Part shown: positions 34,276-44,237 of the stretch, piece after piece
Numbering within the stretch: the first letter of the stretch is position 1
How the letters are laid out: each line of letters begins with the position of its first letter
Position numbers and translations under genes: made by a program
Notes under the pieces: generated by a model
The model's input: only the letters and a program-made list of their open reading frames with translations
Told to the model about the DNA's origin: nothing
Database searches by the model: none
DNA from: Streptomyces sp. NBC_01260
Lineage (GTDB): Bacteria > Actinomycetota > Actinomycetes > Streptomycetales > Streptomycetaceae
Direction of reading: 5' to 3'
NCBI RefSeq assembly: GCF_036226405.1
Contig: NZ_CP108464.1
Coordinates: 8,990,001 to 9,054,000 of the forward strand
DNA: 64,000 nt

Positions 34276-35282
34276 GTCCGGTCCCCCTGTTCGCCGAGCG
34301 CCGCCGGGAGTTCCTTCTGCACGGCGTCTATCAGCGCACCGCTCTTCTCGAAGGCTGCTTCGAGTCCCTCGGCGGGCGTGGTCCCGGCCCGCTGGCCGAG
34401 CACCACCCCGAGCACGAAGTGGCGCTTGCCGCCGGTACCCGCCTCGGCGGCCCACATCAGAGCTCCGCCCGCCGGGGTGCTCGACCCCGTCTTGAGGCCG
34501 ACGACACCGGGCCGGTCGAGGAGCCGGTTGGTGTTGACGACCGGGTCGGGTTCGCCCGGCACGGTCGTGCTCCGCATGGCGACGACGGCGCGCAACGTCG
34601 GATCCTTCATGGTCTGCCGGGCCAGCTTGAGCTGGTCGTCGGCGGTGCTCCTGGTGGTGGCCTCGAGCCCGCTCGCACCTGTGTACGTGGTGCGGTGCAT
34701 CCCGAGGTCGCGCGCGGCCCGGTTCATCTTGGCCACGAACGCCTGCTGGCTGCCCGCGTCCCAACGGGCCAGCAGCCGGGCCACGTTGTTGCCCGACGGG
34801 AGCAGCAGAAGCTCCAGCATCCGGCGCTCGGAGAGCCGCTGGCCCTCGCGCAGCGGTGCGGTGGACTCGGTCAGCGAGTGCGACTCCTGCGCGGCGGCCG
34901 CGTCCACCGCGACGGCGGGGCCTTGCTCGCCGTCGGCCAGCGGATGCTCCTTGAGGATCACGTACGCCGTCATCACCTTGGTGACGCTGGCGATCGGCAG
35001 CGGACGCTGCCCGGCGGTGGCGCCCAGCTTGCCGAGCCCCTCCACCTCGATGCTCGCCTGTCCCTCGTCGGGCCACGGCAGATCAAGCCGGTCGGCGACC
35101 GCTGCCCGCGCGTCCGCCGAGGCCACGGCGTCACCACTCGCCTGACCGAATGCGTTCGGGCCGTCGCCCCGCAAGCCGATCCATCCACCGGCCGCGGCGC
35201 CAACCAGAACCACAGCAGCCGCGCACACCGTCCAAGTCCGCATCAGGCCAGTCCAGGCCGCGTGTGTCCGTAGGTCAGTCAC
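34272..35282 (-). CDS. D-alanyl-D-alanine carboxypeptidase (penicillin-binding, peptidase S11)
   Basis: The protein has 336 aa. An N-terminal membrane anchor (VCAAAVVLVGAAAGGWIGL, about 19-37) precedes the S11 domain. Its motifs are Ser99-Val-Thr-Lys102 (IASVTKVMTAY), Ser165-Gly-Asn (LLPSGNNVA) and Lys266-Thr-Gly (GLKTGSSTPAGG). It removes the terminal D-Ala of peptidoglycan stem peptides outside the membrane. I chose the GTG at 35282, preceded by GAAGAGGGG; a longer frame to 35327 lacks a ribosome-binding site. Followed by the VanJ-like gene and the CseBC-like pair on the same strand: a cell-envelope group. Confidence 0.9.
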   Translation of the reverse strand: MTDLRTHAAWTGLMRTWTVCAAAVVLVGAAAGGWIGLRGDGPNAFGQASGDAVASADARAAVADRLDLPWPDEGQASIEVEGLGKLGATAGQRPLPIASVTKVMTAYVILKEHPLADGEQGPAVAVDAAAAQESHSLTESTAPLREGQRLSERRMLELLLLPSGNNVARLLARWDAGSQQAFVAKMNRAARDLGMHRTTYTGASGLEATTRSTADDQLKLARQTMKDPTLRAVVAMRSTTVPGEPDPVVNTNRLLDRPGVVGLKTGSSTPAGGALMWAAEAGTGGKRHFVLGVVLGQRAGTTPAEGLEAAFEKSGALIDAVQKELPAALGEQGDRT

Positions 35283-35467
35283 CAGCAATCCCCTCTTCAA
35301 GTCGAGCTGCACGCGGTGCCCGCGCACGTCTCAAGCCTTGGTGAGGACCACATCCAGGCGATCAGGACGGTGCGTCCAGAAACGCTCAGAATTATGTCAA
35401 CGGCGTATCAGCCTCCCTGGTCAGAAGGTACGGGCCGTCCTCGGCCCTGGATGGAACGCCCGCTTCG

Positions 35468-36415
35468 TCACTGGATTCGATCGGTCGGCGGCGTCCGCTG
35501 GCCTGCGGGGATGGGCGCGGCTGAGGCTGGCCTGAGGTTGAGGCGCTTGTTCATGTCGAGGCGGAAGGTGCCGTACGGGTTGATGTTGGACCAGAACAGC
35601 GCGGTCAGTCCGCGCCGGTCCTCGCCGCTCAGCTTCTTCTCCCACACGGGTTCGGCCAGGACCTGCTGCACCAGCAGGGTGTCGACGTGCACGAGCGCGG
35701 ACTGGAGCAGGTGCAGGGGGGCATGGAGGTCTCGGCGTGCTCCTTGTCGGGGCCGGTCAGGGCGCCGTCCTTGCCGTAGCGGAGCACGGTGTTCGCGCTG
35801 TTCCAGTTCTCCACGACCTGGAGGCCGCCGTGGATCTCGCGGCGCAGACCGGGGCTGGCCAGGTAGTCGCAGGCGAAGACCGTGCGGACCGCGCGCCCGA
35901 GCTCTTCGAGCGCGGCGTAGGTGGGGTGCTTGGGGCCGCCGCGGGTGAAGCGTCGCAGCGCCTGCTCGGCCTCCGCTGTGCCGAGGCGTAGGGCTGTCGC
36001 GTACTTGATCATCTGGCCGTACTGCTGGGCGATGAGGTCCCGGCGGATCGGCCGCGTCAGCGAGGCCCCGAGGGCGGGCCAGCCGGGCGGGGCGTCGTCC
36101 GGGCGGTACAGGCGGATGCTGCCGATGTGCTTCGGCCGCGGCAGCAGCCGGAAGCTGAGCAGCTCCGTGAAGGCGAACCCGACGACGCTCGCACCGTGGG
36201 TGTCGACGTAGTTCGACTCGATCTCGGCATCCGTGCAGTGCTGCAGCAGGCCCGCGATCATCGCCGCAACCTCGGACGACGAACAGGACTTGAGCTGGGA
36301 GTAGATACAGACGTTCTTCCGCTCGACGTGCCAGAACACCATCACGCCGTTGCCGCCGTAGCGGGCGTGGTACTCGGTCATGAAGTTTGAGGACCAGGAC
36401 CCAAACTTCCGAGTC
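35468..36415 (-). pseudogene. Tn3-family transposase, C-terminal part, frameshifted
   Basis: The minus-strand frame from about 36410 reads [80 protein letters not shown]. After a shift near 35707, [20 protein letters not shown] and TALFWSNINPYGTFRLDMNK follow, with a stop at 35468. This is the DDE C-terminal half of a Tn3 transposase (TnpA, about 1000 aa when whole). The N-terminal two-thirds are missing, and no 38-bp Tn3 terminal repeat was identified. Confidence 0.85.
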
Positions 36416-36725
36416 CGACGCGCATGCGGTCCCGGAGCCCCACCAGGCGGCGTCCCGAGCGGCGAACGTGCCGTTGACCAGCCTGGACCGCCGAGCAGCT
36501 GCGCCACATGCAGGACGCCTTCACGAAGGCCGGCGACGGAGCCCGCGCGAGGACGAAGAAATACACCGACCCCGAGGACGCCCCCGCACCCGCCCGGCGC
36601 GCGAGGACGACCAGCGCGCGCACGCCCCCAGCAGCCCGGCCCGCACCGCGGACCGGAGGCCGGCCACTGAGCGCACCCGGTGCGGTCCACTCGATCGGGC
36701 CGGTGCGCACCGGAGATGTCCGGCA
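36416..36725. other. Junction stretch between the Tn3 and IS6 remnants
   Basis: A plus-strand frame here contains a protein-like piece ([31 protein letters not shown]) without start or homology I can name. It is probably the tail of a truncated gene from the donor molecule. Confidence 0.3.
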
Positions 36726-37589
36726 GGCGTTGTCACGTTGGTGGGGTGTTGAGCGATTGAGGGCGCGTCAGGGGCGTGTAGGGGTCGGGCGGGGGCCTGG
36801 GTCACGCTGTGGTGGGCGGGGCGGCGGCGCCGGTGATCTGGTCCCAGATCACGAAGCGGGTGGTCATCTCGGCGCGGTATTCGGTGGCGGTCATCAGGTG
36901 GCGGCGGGGCCGGAAGTGGGGTGAGATGCCGCTGAACGCGGCCAGGAACCGCTGGGCTCCGCCGACGCTACGGAAGCCCTTCATGGCGCGTTCGCGCTGC
37001 CGGGTGGGCTGATGGCTGTTCTCGGCCTGGTTGTTCAGGCGCTTGTGGGAGCGGTGCTTGAGCGAGGGCCGGACCTCGCGGTGGGCCGCGCCGTAGGAGC
37101 GGAGCTTGTCGGTGACCACCACCCGCGGCACCGAACACGTCTTCTTCATAAGGCGGCGGAAGAAACGCCTGGCTGCGGCTGTGTGCCGGCGGTCCTGCAG
37201 GAGGATGCCGAACACGTTGCCGTCGGCGTCGACGGCCCGACAGAGCTACTTCTGCTCTCCGTTGATTTTGATGAAGACCTCGTCCAGATGCCCTTGTCGC
37301 CGGGGCGGGGTCGCCGGCGACGCAGGTCGTTGGAGTGGGCCTGGCCGAACTTCGCGCACCAGCGGCGGACGGTCTCGTGGGAGACGAGCACACCGCGCTC
37401 GAGCATCAGTTCCTCGACCTCGCGGAAGCTGAGCGGGAGGCGGAAGTGCAGCCACACGCAGTGCGCGATGACCTCGACCGGGTGCCGGTGCCCCTTGTAC
37501 GACGGCAGCGCGGACGACACGAGCGAACCCCTCCCCAGAACGACCAACTCCAAGATCATCCCAGGCCGGTCAGCCAACGTGACAACGCC
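36726..37589 (-). mobile_element. IS6-family insertion sequence
   Basis: 864 bp, with perfect 16-bp inverted repeats GGCGTTGTCACGTTGG (36726-36741) and its complement (37574-37589). The size and single transposase gene fit IS6. No 8-bp target duplication is seen, as expected for IS6 copies left by cointegration or deletion. A 223-bp piece of the same IS lies inverted at 41451-41673. Confidence 0.88.
36802..37559 (-). pseudogene. IS6-family transposase, broken
   Basis: The N-terminal part reads SYKGHRHPVEVIAHCVWLHF, LSFREVEELMLERGVLVSHE, TVRRWCAKFGQ. A one-base loss near 37290 breaks GDKGHLDEVFIKINGEQK into another frame, and the codon after GEQK is TAG where the family has Tyr/Leu. The rest resumes with AVDADGNVFGILLQDRRHTA, RVVVTDKLRSYGAAHREV, NNQAENSHQPTRQRERAMKG to 36802. 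So one frameshift and one nonsense codon; inactive. Confidence 0.85.
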
Positions 37590-37688
37590 CCCGCGGGAGC
37601 TCAAGGGTGTACGCCGGCAGTAACCCTCGCGGTGCGCCAGGGCACAGAAAGGGGTGGTCCACATGAACGTCCCCTTCCGATCTTCCCT

Positions 37689-37868
37689 GATACATCGGAC
37701 AACTTGATGGCGGGCGAAGATCGCTGATCCAGCGCAGAAGAGGGAGTTGGGACTCTCTGCGTCAACTGAACTCGCTGTAGTAGAGCGTGTTTGGCCGGAT
37801 CCCTTGACACTTGGATGAAGCGGATAGCAGAGTTCCGCCCGGTCGTGAATTCATCGATACATCCGATG
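37689..37868 (+). promoter_or_regulatory. Repeated GATACATC motifs upstream of the beta-helix protein
   Basis: GATACATCGGA (37689-37699) and CATCGATACATCCGATG (37852-37868, with inverted CATCG/CGATG ends) flank a TTGACA hexamer at 37804. They lie in the 342-bp gene-free stretch between the IS6 element and the secreted protein gene. They may be operators of a carbohydrate-responsive repressor; that is inference from position and dyad form. Confidence 0.4.
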
Positions 37869-37931
37869 AAAGATGGTCGCGGCAGACGTTTCTGCTGGAT
37901 AGTTCGCCCCTACCATGTCAGGGAGTCAGAC

Positions 37932-40808
37932 GTGCACCGCAGTTCAGACGGCAGACCAGGAAGCAGAGCCACCCGGAAACGGCGGCTTGCGACGGCGGCG
38001 GTCCTCGCCTCGGTGACCGTGGGCGCGGTCCCCGCGCTCACCGCGGGCACCGCGGCGGCGGCCCACGCCCCTTCGGACAGGAACATCTACGTATCGGCGT
38101 CCGGCAGCGACCGGAACACCGGACAGTCGACCAGCAAACCCCTGCTGACCCTGGCGGCCGCGCAGGTCTCCGCGAGGGAGGCCTCCAGGGCAGGCCACCC
38201 TGTTCATGTGTGGGTCCGCGGCGGCACCTACCACCTCGCCGCCACCATGAAGTTCAGCGCCGCGGACTCGGGCAGCGCGTCCGCCCCGGTGACCTACTCC
38301 TCCTACCCCGGAGAGCGAGCCGTGCTCAGCGGGGGCCGCAGGGTGACGGCCAGATGGAAGGCCGACCAGCACAACAGCGCGATCCGGGTGGCGGACATCG
38401 GTGCGCACCGGAAGATCGACGGGCTGTTCGTGGGCGGCGCCAGGCAGGTGCTCGCCCGCTACCCCAATTTCGACCCGGACACGGCCGTGCTCAACGGCTC
38501 GACCACCATGGCCATCCTCAACTCCCGTTCCGTGCAGTGGAAGAACCCGTCCACCGGCGACATCCGCGGCCTGCACTCCTCCCACTGGGGAGGCAACGAC
38601 TACACGATCACCGGGCGCGACGGGTCCGGACTCACGCTGAAGTGGGTCGGCGACAACAACCGGGGCGGCGACGTGGACACCGCGCACGTTGTCGCGGAGG
38701 GCGTGTTCGAGGAACTCGACGCACCCGGGGAGTGGTTCTACGACAAGGACGCCGGGAAGCTGTACGTGATCCCGTCGGCCGGCACCGATCTGTCGAAGTC
38801 CACGGTGGACACCGCCGAACTGGACGAACTCGTCCGGGTCGAGGGCGCGTCCGCTTCCCGCCCCGTCCATGACCTCACCTTCGACGGCTTCACCTACACC
38901 GCGACGCACCGGACTCTCTTCGACACCCCGTACGAGCCACTGCAGCTCGGTGACTGGGCGGTGGCGCGGGCCGGGGCCGTCCACATCAAGAACGCCAGAA
39001 ACATCACTGTCTCCCGCTCCTCCTTCGCCCAGGTCGGCGGCAACGGTGTCTTCATCGACGGCTACAACAAGGGCGACGCCGTCACCGGGAACAGCTTCAC
39101 CGGGTCCGGCGCGAGCGACGTACAGGTGGTGGGCTCCACCCAGGCCGTACGGAACCCCTCGACCTGGGCGCACATGGTCGATCCGCCCACGGACCTGGCC
39201 CCCGGCCCCAGGACCGACGACTACCCCCGCGACATCGACGTCAGCCACAACAGCATGGCGGACATGGGACGGTTCGAGAAGCAGAGCGCCGGTGTCAACA
39301 TCTCGATGAGCAGCCGGGTCACCGTCGCCCACAACACCATCCACGGCAGCCCGCGGTCCTGCGTCAACGTCAACGACGGCACCTGGGGCGGCCACCGGAT
39401 CCAGGACAACGACATCTTCGACTGCGTGAAGGAGACGTCGGACCACGGGCCGGTCAACGCCTGGGGCCGGGACAGGTACTGGCCCATCGCCGGGCCCGGC
39501 ATCAACCCCAGCGCGGAGTCCGACGCCCTGCAGAAGAGCTACTCGCAGCTCGACGTTGTCCAGCCGATCACCATCAGCAACAACCGGATCTGGCACAACA
39601 GCGAGTGGGCGGTCGACCTGGACGACGGTTCGAGCAACTACGTCGTGAAGAACAACCTGCTGCTGGGCGCGGGCATCAAGCTGCGCGACGGGTTCAACCG
39701 GACCGTCACGAACAACATCGTCGTGGGCGGCTCCGTCTACGAGCAGATCTCGCACCGCGACAACGGCGACGCCATCAGCAGGAACATCATCCTGGCGGAC
39801 TCGCCCTACTCGCTCACCGGCAGCGATCCCGCCGCCGCCAAGTACACCGCGGACAAGAACCTGTTCTGGGACAACGGCCGGCCGGTCGCCCTGCCCAGTG
39901 TCTGGCGCACCAGCGGCCTGGACACCCACTCGGTGACCGCGGACCCGCGGTTCGCCGGGGGATCGCCGTGGGACTCGCCCGGCATGACGGACTACACGCC
40001 GGCCGCGGACTCACCCGCCAAGGCCCTGGGGTTCGTCAGCTTCCCGATGAACCGGTTCGGCACCGGGAGGCCGGGAGAGGCGACATCCCCCGCGGTCGGC
40101 TGGCCTGCCGCCCCGGAACCCGACACCGTGATCGAGACCCAGCCCGAGCCGCTGATGGGCGCCACCGCCCGTCAGGTCTACGACAAGGCCACCCAGTCGG
40201 CCGTCGGACTCGGTGACTTCGACGGGCTCTACCTCCAGGGCGTACCGTCCACCTCGTACGCCTACGAGCAGGGGCTGCGTCCCCTCGACGTGATCCGGTC
40301 CGTGAACGGGACCGGTGTAACGGACCGTGGCAGCTTCTGGACCGTCTACAATAAGCTCGCCCCTGGCAGCGCCGTCACCCTGAGCGTCTGGCGTGCGCAG
40401 GCAGCCACCACCGTCAGCCTCGTCAAGCCCACCGGGCCGCAGCAGTACAACAACACCGCGGGCGTGACATACACCGGGACCGGCTGGGGATGGCGCGGTG
40501 CCACGGCCGGCGGCCAGGACTCGTTTCAGAACGACATCGACGCCACCACCACCATCGGCGAGTCCTTCACCATCACCTTCAACGGCACCGGAGCGGACTT
40601 CCTCACCGAGCTGAACTCGGACGAGGGAACGATCGACATCGCCGTCGACGGCGTCCACCGGGAGACGGTCGACGCCACGAGCGGCTCCCGTCAGTACCAG
40701 CAGAAGCTCTACTCGGTCAGCGGTCTCCCGGCCGGGGTGCACACCCTCACAGGAACGATGAAGACCGGGCAGTACATGATCGTGGACGGCTTCATCGTGC
40801 GGAGCTGA
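37932..40808 (+). CDS. Large secreted right-handed beta-helix protein with a PDZ domain
   Basis: The protein has 958 aa. A signal peptide (RKRRLATAAVLASVTVGAVP, ending TAAAAHA) is followed by a DUF1565/pectate-lyase-like start (NIYVSASGSDRNTGQSTSKP). Long right-handed beta-helix coils follow (GGNGVFIDGYNKGDAVTGNS, SRVTVAHNTIHGSPRSCVNV, NNRIWHNSEWAVDLDDGSSN). Near 741-830 is a PDZ-like domain (LYLQGVPSTSYAYEQGLRPL and DVIRSVNGTGVTD). The last about 115 residues look like a jelly-roll carbohydrate-binding module (SFTITFNGTGADFLTEL). Likely a polysaccharide lyase or glycosidase acting outside the cell; substrate unknown. GTG start at 37932 (AGGGAGTC before it). Confidence 0.85.
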   Translation: MHRSSDGRPGSRATRKRRLATAAVLASVTVGAVPALTAGTAAAAHAPSDRNIYVSASGSDRNTGQSTSKPLLTLAAAQVSAREASRAGHPVHVWVRGGTYHLAATMKFSAADSGSASAPVTYSSYPGERAVLSGGRRVTARWKADQHNSAIRVADIGAHRKIDGLFVGGARQVLARYPNFDPDTAVLNGSTTMAILNSRSVQWKNPSTGDIRGLHSSHWGGNDYTITGRDGSGLTLKWVGDNNRGGDVDTAHVVAEGVFEELDAPGEWFYDKDAGKLYVIPSAGTDLSKSTVDTAELDELVRVEGASASRPVHDLTFDGFTYTATHRTLFDTPYEPLQLGDWAVARAGAVHIKNARNITVSRSSFAQVGGNGVFIDGYNKGDAVTGNSFTGSGASDVQVVGSTQAVRNPSTWAHMVDPPTDLAPGPRTDDYPRDIDVSHNSMADMGRFEKQSAGVNISMSSRVTVAHNTIHGSPRSCVNVNDGTWGGHRIQDNDIFDCVKETSDHGPVNAWGRDRYWPIAGPGINPSAESDALQKSYSQLDVVQPITISNNRIWHNSEWAVDLDDGSSNYVVKNNLLLGAGIKLRDGFNRTVTNNIVVGGSVYEQISHRDNGDAISRNIILADSPYSLTGSDPAAAKYTADKNLFWDNGRPVALPSVWRTSGLDTHSVTADPRFAGGSPWDSPGMTDYTPAADSPAKALGFVSFPMNRFGTGRPGEATSPAVGWPAAPEPDTVIETQPEPLMGATARQVYDKATQSAVGLGDFDGLYLQGVPSTSYAYEQGLRPLDVIRSVNGTGVTDRGSFWTVYNKLAPGSAVTLSVWRAQAATTVSLVKPTGPQQYNNTAGVTYTGTGWGWRGATAGGQDSFQNDIDATTTIGESFTITFNGTGADFLTELNSDEGTIDIAVDGVHRETVDATSGSRQYQQKLYSVSGLPAGVHTLTGTMKTGQYMIVDGFIVRS

Positions 40809-41450
40809 CGTACGGGTCACCCCCTCCGCCCGCACATCCCCGCGCTGCCGGCCGGACCGGAACACGTCCGCCCGGCAGCGCTCCGTTCCCGGTTCCCGGA
40901 ACTCAGCCGGAGGCCCGGACGGCGAGGCGATTCACCTTCGGATGGGCGAACTGGGTCCAAGCCGTCGGGTCATGCCCCGAGCCACAGCCGGATTGCCGCC
41001 ACAGCCGACGCTCTACCGGGGATCACACGATGACCGCTCAGTAGCCCCTCACCTACGAGGCACCTGTCGAACGGCTCTCCGCGCCGGTTCCCGTTCTGGG
41101 CATCATCGAGTCATCATCGACGGGACACGCATCGAAGGACAGCCGTTCGAGTCTCACAGCTCGCAGTCCTGGGGAATGATGATGCCCGCTCGGGCGCAGG
41201 AGGCTCAGAACGGTCAGCAGCCTGTGCCAGTGCCCGCAATGCCTGACCCCATCCTCCGGAACGGGCAGCAGCGATTTCTCACGGCGACCAGTGCGGCTGC
41301 GCGGGGTCTCGCTCAAGATTGAGTGAGAACGCTCGACCTTGGCTGAGACGGACCATGGTGCAACCTGTCGGACAGCCCTTAGCTGCCTAGGCGCTGCGGC
41401 TCAGCTGGCCATCTCAGTTTCACGCGTGGAAGTGACCAGGAGGCCTCCCT
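40809..41450. other. Gene-free stretch downstream of the beta-helix protein
   Basis: No convincing frame on either strand. It ends at the inverted IS6 fragment. The few open frames show biased composition but no recognisable protein. Confidence 0.4.
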
Positions 41451-41673
41451 CCGGTTCCTGGCCGCGTTCAGCGGCATCTCAACCCACTTCCGACCCCGCC
41501 GCCACCTGATGACCGCCACCGAATACCGCGCCGAGATAACCACTCGCTTCGCGATCTGGGACCAGATCACCGCCCCGCCCCGCCCACCACAGGGTGACCC
41601 AGGCCCCCGCCCGACCCCTACACGCCCCTGACGCGCCCTCAATCGCTCAACACCCCACCAACGTGACAACGCC
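41451..41673 (+). repeat. Partial IS6 copy, inverted relative to 36726-36950
   Basis: The sequence from CGGTTCCTGGCCGCG to the terminal repeat (41658-41673, CCAACGTGACAACGCC) is almost the exact inverse complement of the transposase 3' end of the IS at 36726-37589, including its outer repeat. Small indels occur. The transposase fragment reads FLAAFSGISTHFRPRRHLMT here. The two copies bracket about 4.5 kb with the beta-helix gene. Confidence 0.85.
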
Positions 41674-41833
41674 CACGAGCTCGATCGCGTGCCGCTTGTA
41701 CTCGTCCGAGTACCGCTTCGTGTTTCGAGGGGGCGATGCCGTGCAGGACGGTGTGGACGGAGACGGTTTTGCCCGCGCCTGGCCCATCCCTGCCTGTGCC
41801 GCTGCCGGAGCGCAGCGCAGGATTGTTCACTGC

Positions 41834-42427
41834 TCAGCGTTTGCGTTGCCGGGCTCGGCTGGTGCTGTGGGGCTGCTTGCGGCCAGAGGCAGGGCGCGTC
41901 TGTGCTGTCGTCGGTTCAGGCTGCAGGCGGACGGAGACAAGCCCTCCGGCAAGGAGCCCGCTAGTGCAGCGCCCGGCGAGGTTCCCATAGACGGGGTCGG
42001 AGGACAGGAACAACAGGGCATGGCAACGGGCGAGGGTGAATTCGTCGCGGAGCGTCGGATCCTGCTCGAACAAGGGGAGGCCGACAGCCATGATGGCGGC
42101 AGCCTCGTCCTGTTGCTGTCGATGGAGGGTATCGCTTGCGACGCCCGCGAGGCGTGGGATCAGCCCGGCATAGATCCGCTCCCAGACGCTTCCGGGATCG
42201 TGCGGGTCGGTGAACATCTTGTCGGTGAGCTGCCGTATCAGCTCCATCACCGTGGAAGAGTCGCCCTCCTCCGCCATGGCCTTCCAGCCGGCATACGCCA
42301 CGCGCAGGAGAGTGAAACGAGCCACATCAGTGGGTGTCTCGAACACGGGATGCTGGAGGACACCGGTCTCCTCCAGCAGTCGGCCGAGGCTCTGGCCAGG
42401 GTGGATCGGGAAGCTGGTGCGGCCCAC
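41834..42427 (-). CDS. Hypothetical alpha-helical protein, ends uncertain
   Basis: The frame of 197 codons reads as a real soluble protein in its first 150: DVARFTLLRVAYAGWKAMAE, STVMELIRQLTDKMFTDPHD, WERIYAGLIPRLAGVASDTL, DEAAAIMAVGLPLFEQDPTL, HALLFLSSDPVYGNLAGR. The last 45 residues are Pro/Arg-rich and probably out of the natural frame. The start has no good ribosome-binding site. A plus-strand frame over 42330-42523 (RVDREAGAAHLLADNTTLDY, ASRILQAMQARRAG) is also protein-like, so strand assignment at the 5' end is not settled. Family not recognised. Confidence 0.4.
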   Translation of the reverse strand: MGRTSFPIHPGQSLGRLLEETGVLQHPVFETPTDVARFTLLRVAYAGWKAMAEEGDSSTVMELIRQLTDKMFTDPHDPGSVWERIYAGLIPRLAGVASDTLHRQQQDEAAAIMAVGLPLFEQDPTLRDEFTLARCHALLFLSSDPVYGNLAGRCTSGLLAGGLVSVRLQPEPTTAQTRPASGRKQPHSTSRARQRKR

Positions 42428-43153
42428 CTCCTCGCCGACAACACCACCCTGGACTACGCCTCCCGGATACTGCAGGCCATGCAGGCCAGGCGGGCCGGGA
42501 AGCCGGTGCGGCCCCTTACCTGACCCGCCCCGCCGCCGACGTGGCTACGCAGCCCATTCCAGCCCCGGCGCGGTCAGACCCGGGGCCATACCCGCGGACG
42601 CGGGGGGCAGGGCCTCGCCATCATCGAGTACGAGCGCAGCGTACCGATGACGTAGCACGCCCAGCCACGCTGAGCATCGTGCTCCGTTGGGCTTGATGTA
42701 CTCCAGGAGATCAGCGTTCACGGCAGCATGGTGATCTACTGCAGAGAGTGACCATGCGCCTGGCTGGTCTGTATGAGGGCTTCCGGCGGCGAGCGAATGA
42801 GGCTGCAATGAGTGATCTGACGAAGCCCGAGATCGACCTTCCGGAGGGTGACGCTCCCACCGAGCTGACAATCCGCGACCTCGTCGTCGGGGACGGGCTT
42901 GAGGCGAAGCCGGGCAGGGTTGTCCAGGTTCACTACGTCGGGGTCACCTTCGAGTCTGGAAAGGAATTCGACACCTCCTGGGACCGGGGCCAGACGTTCA
43001 AGTTCGCCGTGGGCGGTGGCAAGGTCATCAAGGGCTGGGACCGCGGGGTCAGAGGGATGAAGGTCGGCGGCCGGCGCGAGATCAGCGTTCCCCCGCACCT
43101 CGGCTACGGCAACCAGTCACCCTCGCCGTTGATCCCGGCGGGCTCGACACTAG

Positions 43154-44237
43154 GGCGTGTATCGGGTCGTGATCAATCTGTGGGTTTTGTTCTCGTGGAG
43201 CGGGTGGATCGGGTAGTCCGGTGTGTATGACACGGCGGCAACTGACGGACCAGGAGTGGGAGTACGTCGAGCCGTACCTGCCGATCGGCGAGTACGGTCC
43301 GTATCCCGCACGACTTCGGCAGCAGTTCGAGGGCGTGATCTGGAAGTTCCGCTCGGGAGCGCAGTGGCGGGAGATGCCGGCCGAGTTCGGCCCGTGGTCC
43401 ACCGTGCACAACCGCTTCCGGCAGTGGCGGGACGCCGGAGTCTTCGAGACCCTGCTGGAAGGGCTGATCGCGCAGGCGGCCGCGCGGGGTGAGGTGGACC
43501 TCTCCCTGGTCAGCGTGGACTCCACCACCGCCCGGGCCCACCAGGACGCGGCCGGTATGCGTCTGGCCCCCGGCGTGCTCGACGCCCTGGAGAAGGCCGC
43601 GGAGGAAGAGAAGGTCCGGTCAAAGGGGGCACCGAAGAAGAACAAACCGGACCGGGCGCCGATGGCGTCGCCGCGCGAAGACGCCTCCGGCACCGCCGCA
43701 AGCTCCGGTTGAAAGCCGCCCTGCTCGGACGCTCGCGGGGCGGCCAGACCAGCAAGGTACACATCGCCTGCGACCGCAAGTGCCGACCGCTCGTACTGAC
43801 CCTGACCGTGGGCCAGGCCGCCGACAGCCCGCAGTTCATCCCGGTCCTGGACAAGCTGCGGGTCCGCGGCCCGGCCGGCCGACCCCGCACCCGGCCCGGC
43901 GCCGTCGCCGGCGACAAGGCGTACTCCTCCCGCGGCAACCGCGCCTACCGGCGCAGACGAAACATCAAGGCTGTCATCCCTGAGAAGAAGGACCAGACCA
44001 CCCACCGGAAGAACAAGGGCCGCCAGGGCGGCCGACCCCTCACCCACGACACCGACCTGTACAAGGAACGCAACACTGTCGAGCGCCTGATCAACAAGCT
44101 CAAGGCGTGGCGCGGCATCGCCACCCGCTACGACAAGACCCCCGAGAGCTACCTTGCCGGCCTGCAACTGCGTGCCTCGATGATCTGGATCAAAGACCTC
44201 ACCCGGACCGTCGATTGATCCCGACTCGATACACGCC
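43154..44237 (+). mobile_element. IS5-family insertion sequence inside the FKBP gene
   Basis: 1084 bp. Inverted repeats of 25 bp with 23 matches, starting GGCGTGTATCG (43154 and complement ending 44237). Both sides carry the target duplication CTAG (43150-43153, 44238-44241). Two transposase frames are intact. The perfect duplication and intact host flanks point to a recent event. Confidence 0.93.
43227..44218 (+). CDS. IS5-family transposase (two frames, OrfA/OrfB)
   Basis: OrfA (43227-43712): TRRQLTDQEWEYVEPYLPIG, FRSGAQWREMPAEFGPWSTV, SLVSVDSTTARAHQDAAGM with the first catalytic Asp. OrfB (43709-44218): LLGRSRGGQTSKVHIACDRK, GAVAGDKAYSSRGNRAYRRR with the second Asp, NTVERLINKLKAWRGIATRY with Glu. 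The frames overlap by 4 bp; frameshifting or coupling gives the full enzyme. All DDE residues are present and both frames are intact, so it may still be active. Confidence 0.88.

Noticed and set aside
37944..39929. 661-codon minus-strand frame opposite the beta-helix gene
   Set aside because: Low-complexity Gly/Val/Asp shadow of a gene with a clear signal peptide and beta-helix repeats on the plus strand.
41594..42523. 309-codon plus-strand frame
   Set aside because: It starts inside an IS6 fragment and only its last 60 codons look protein-like; no start or family could be supported.
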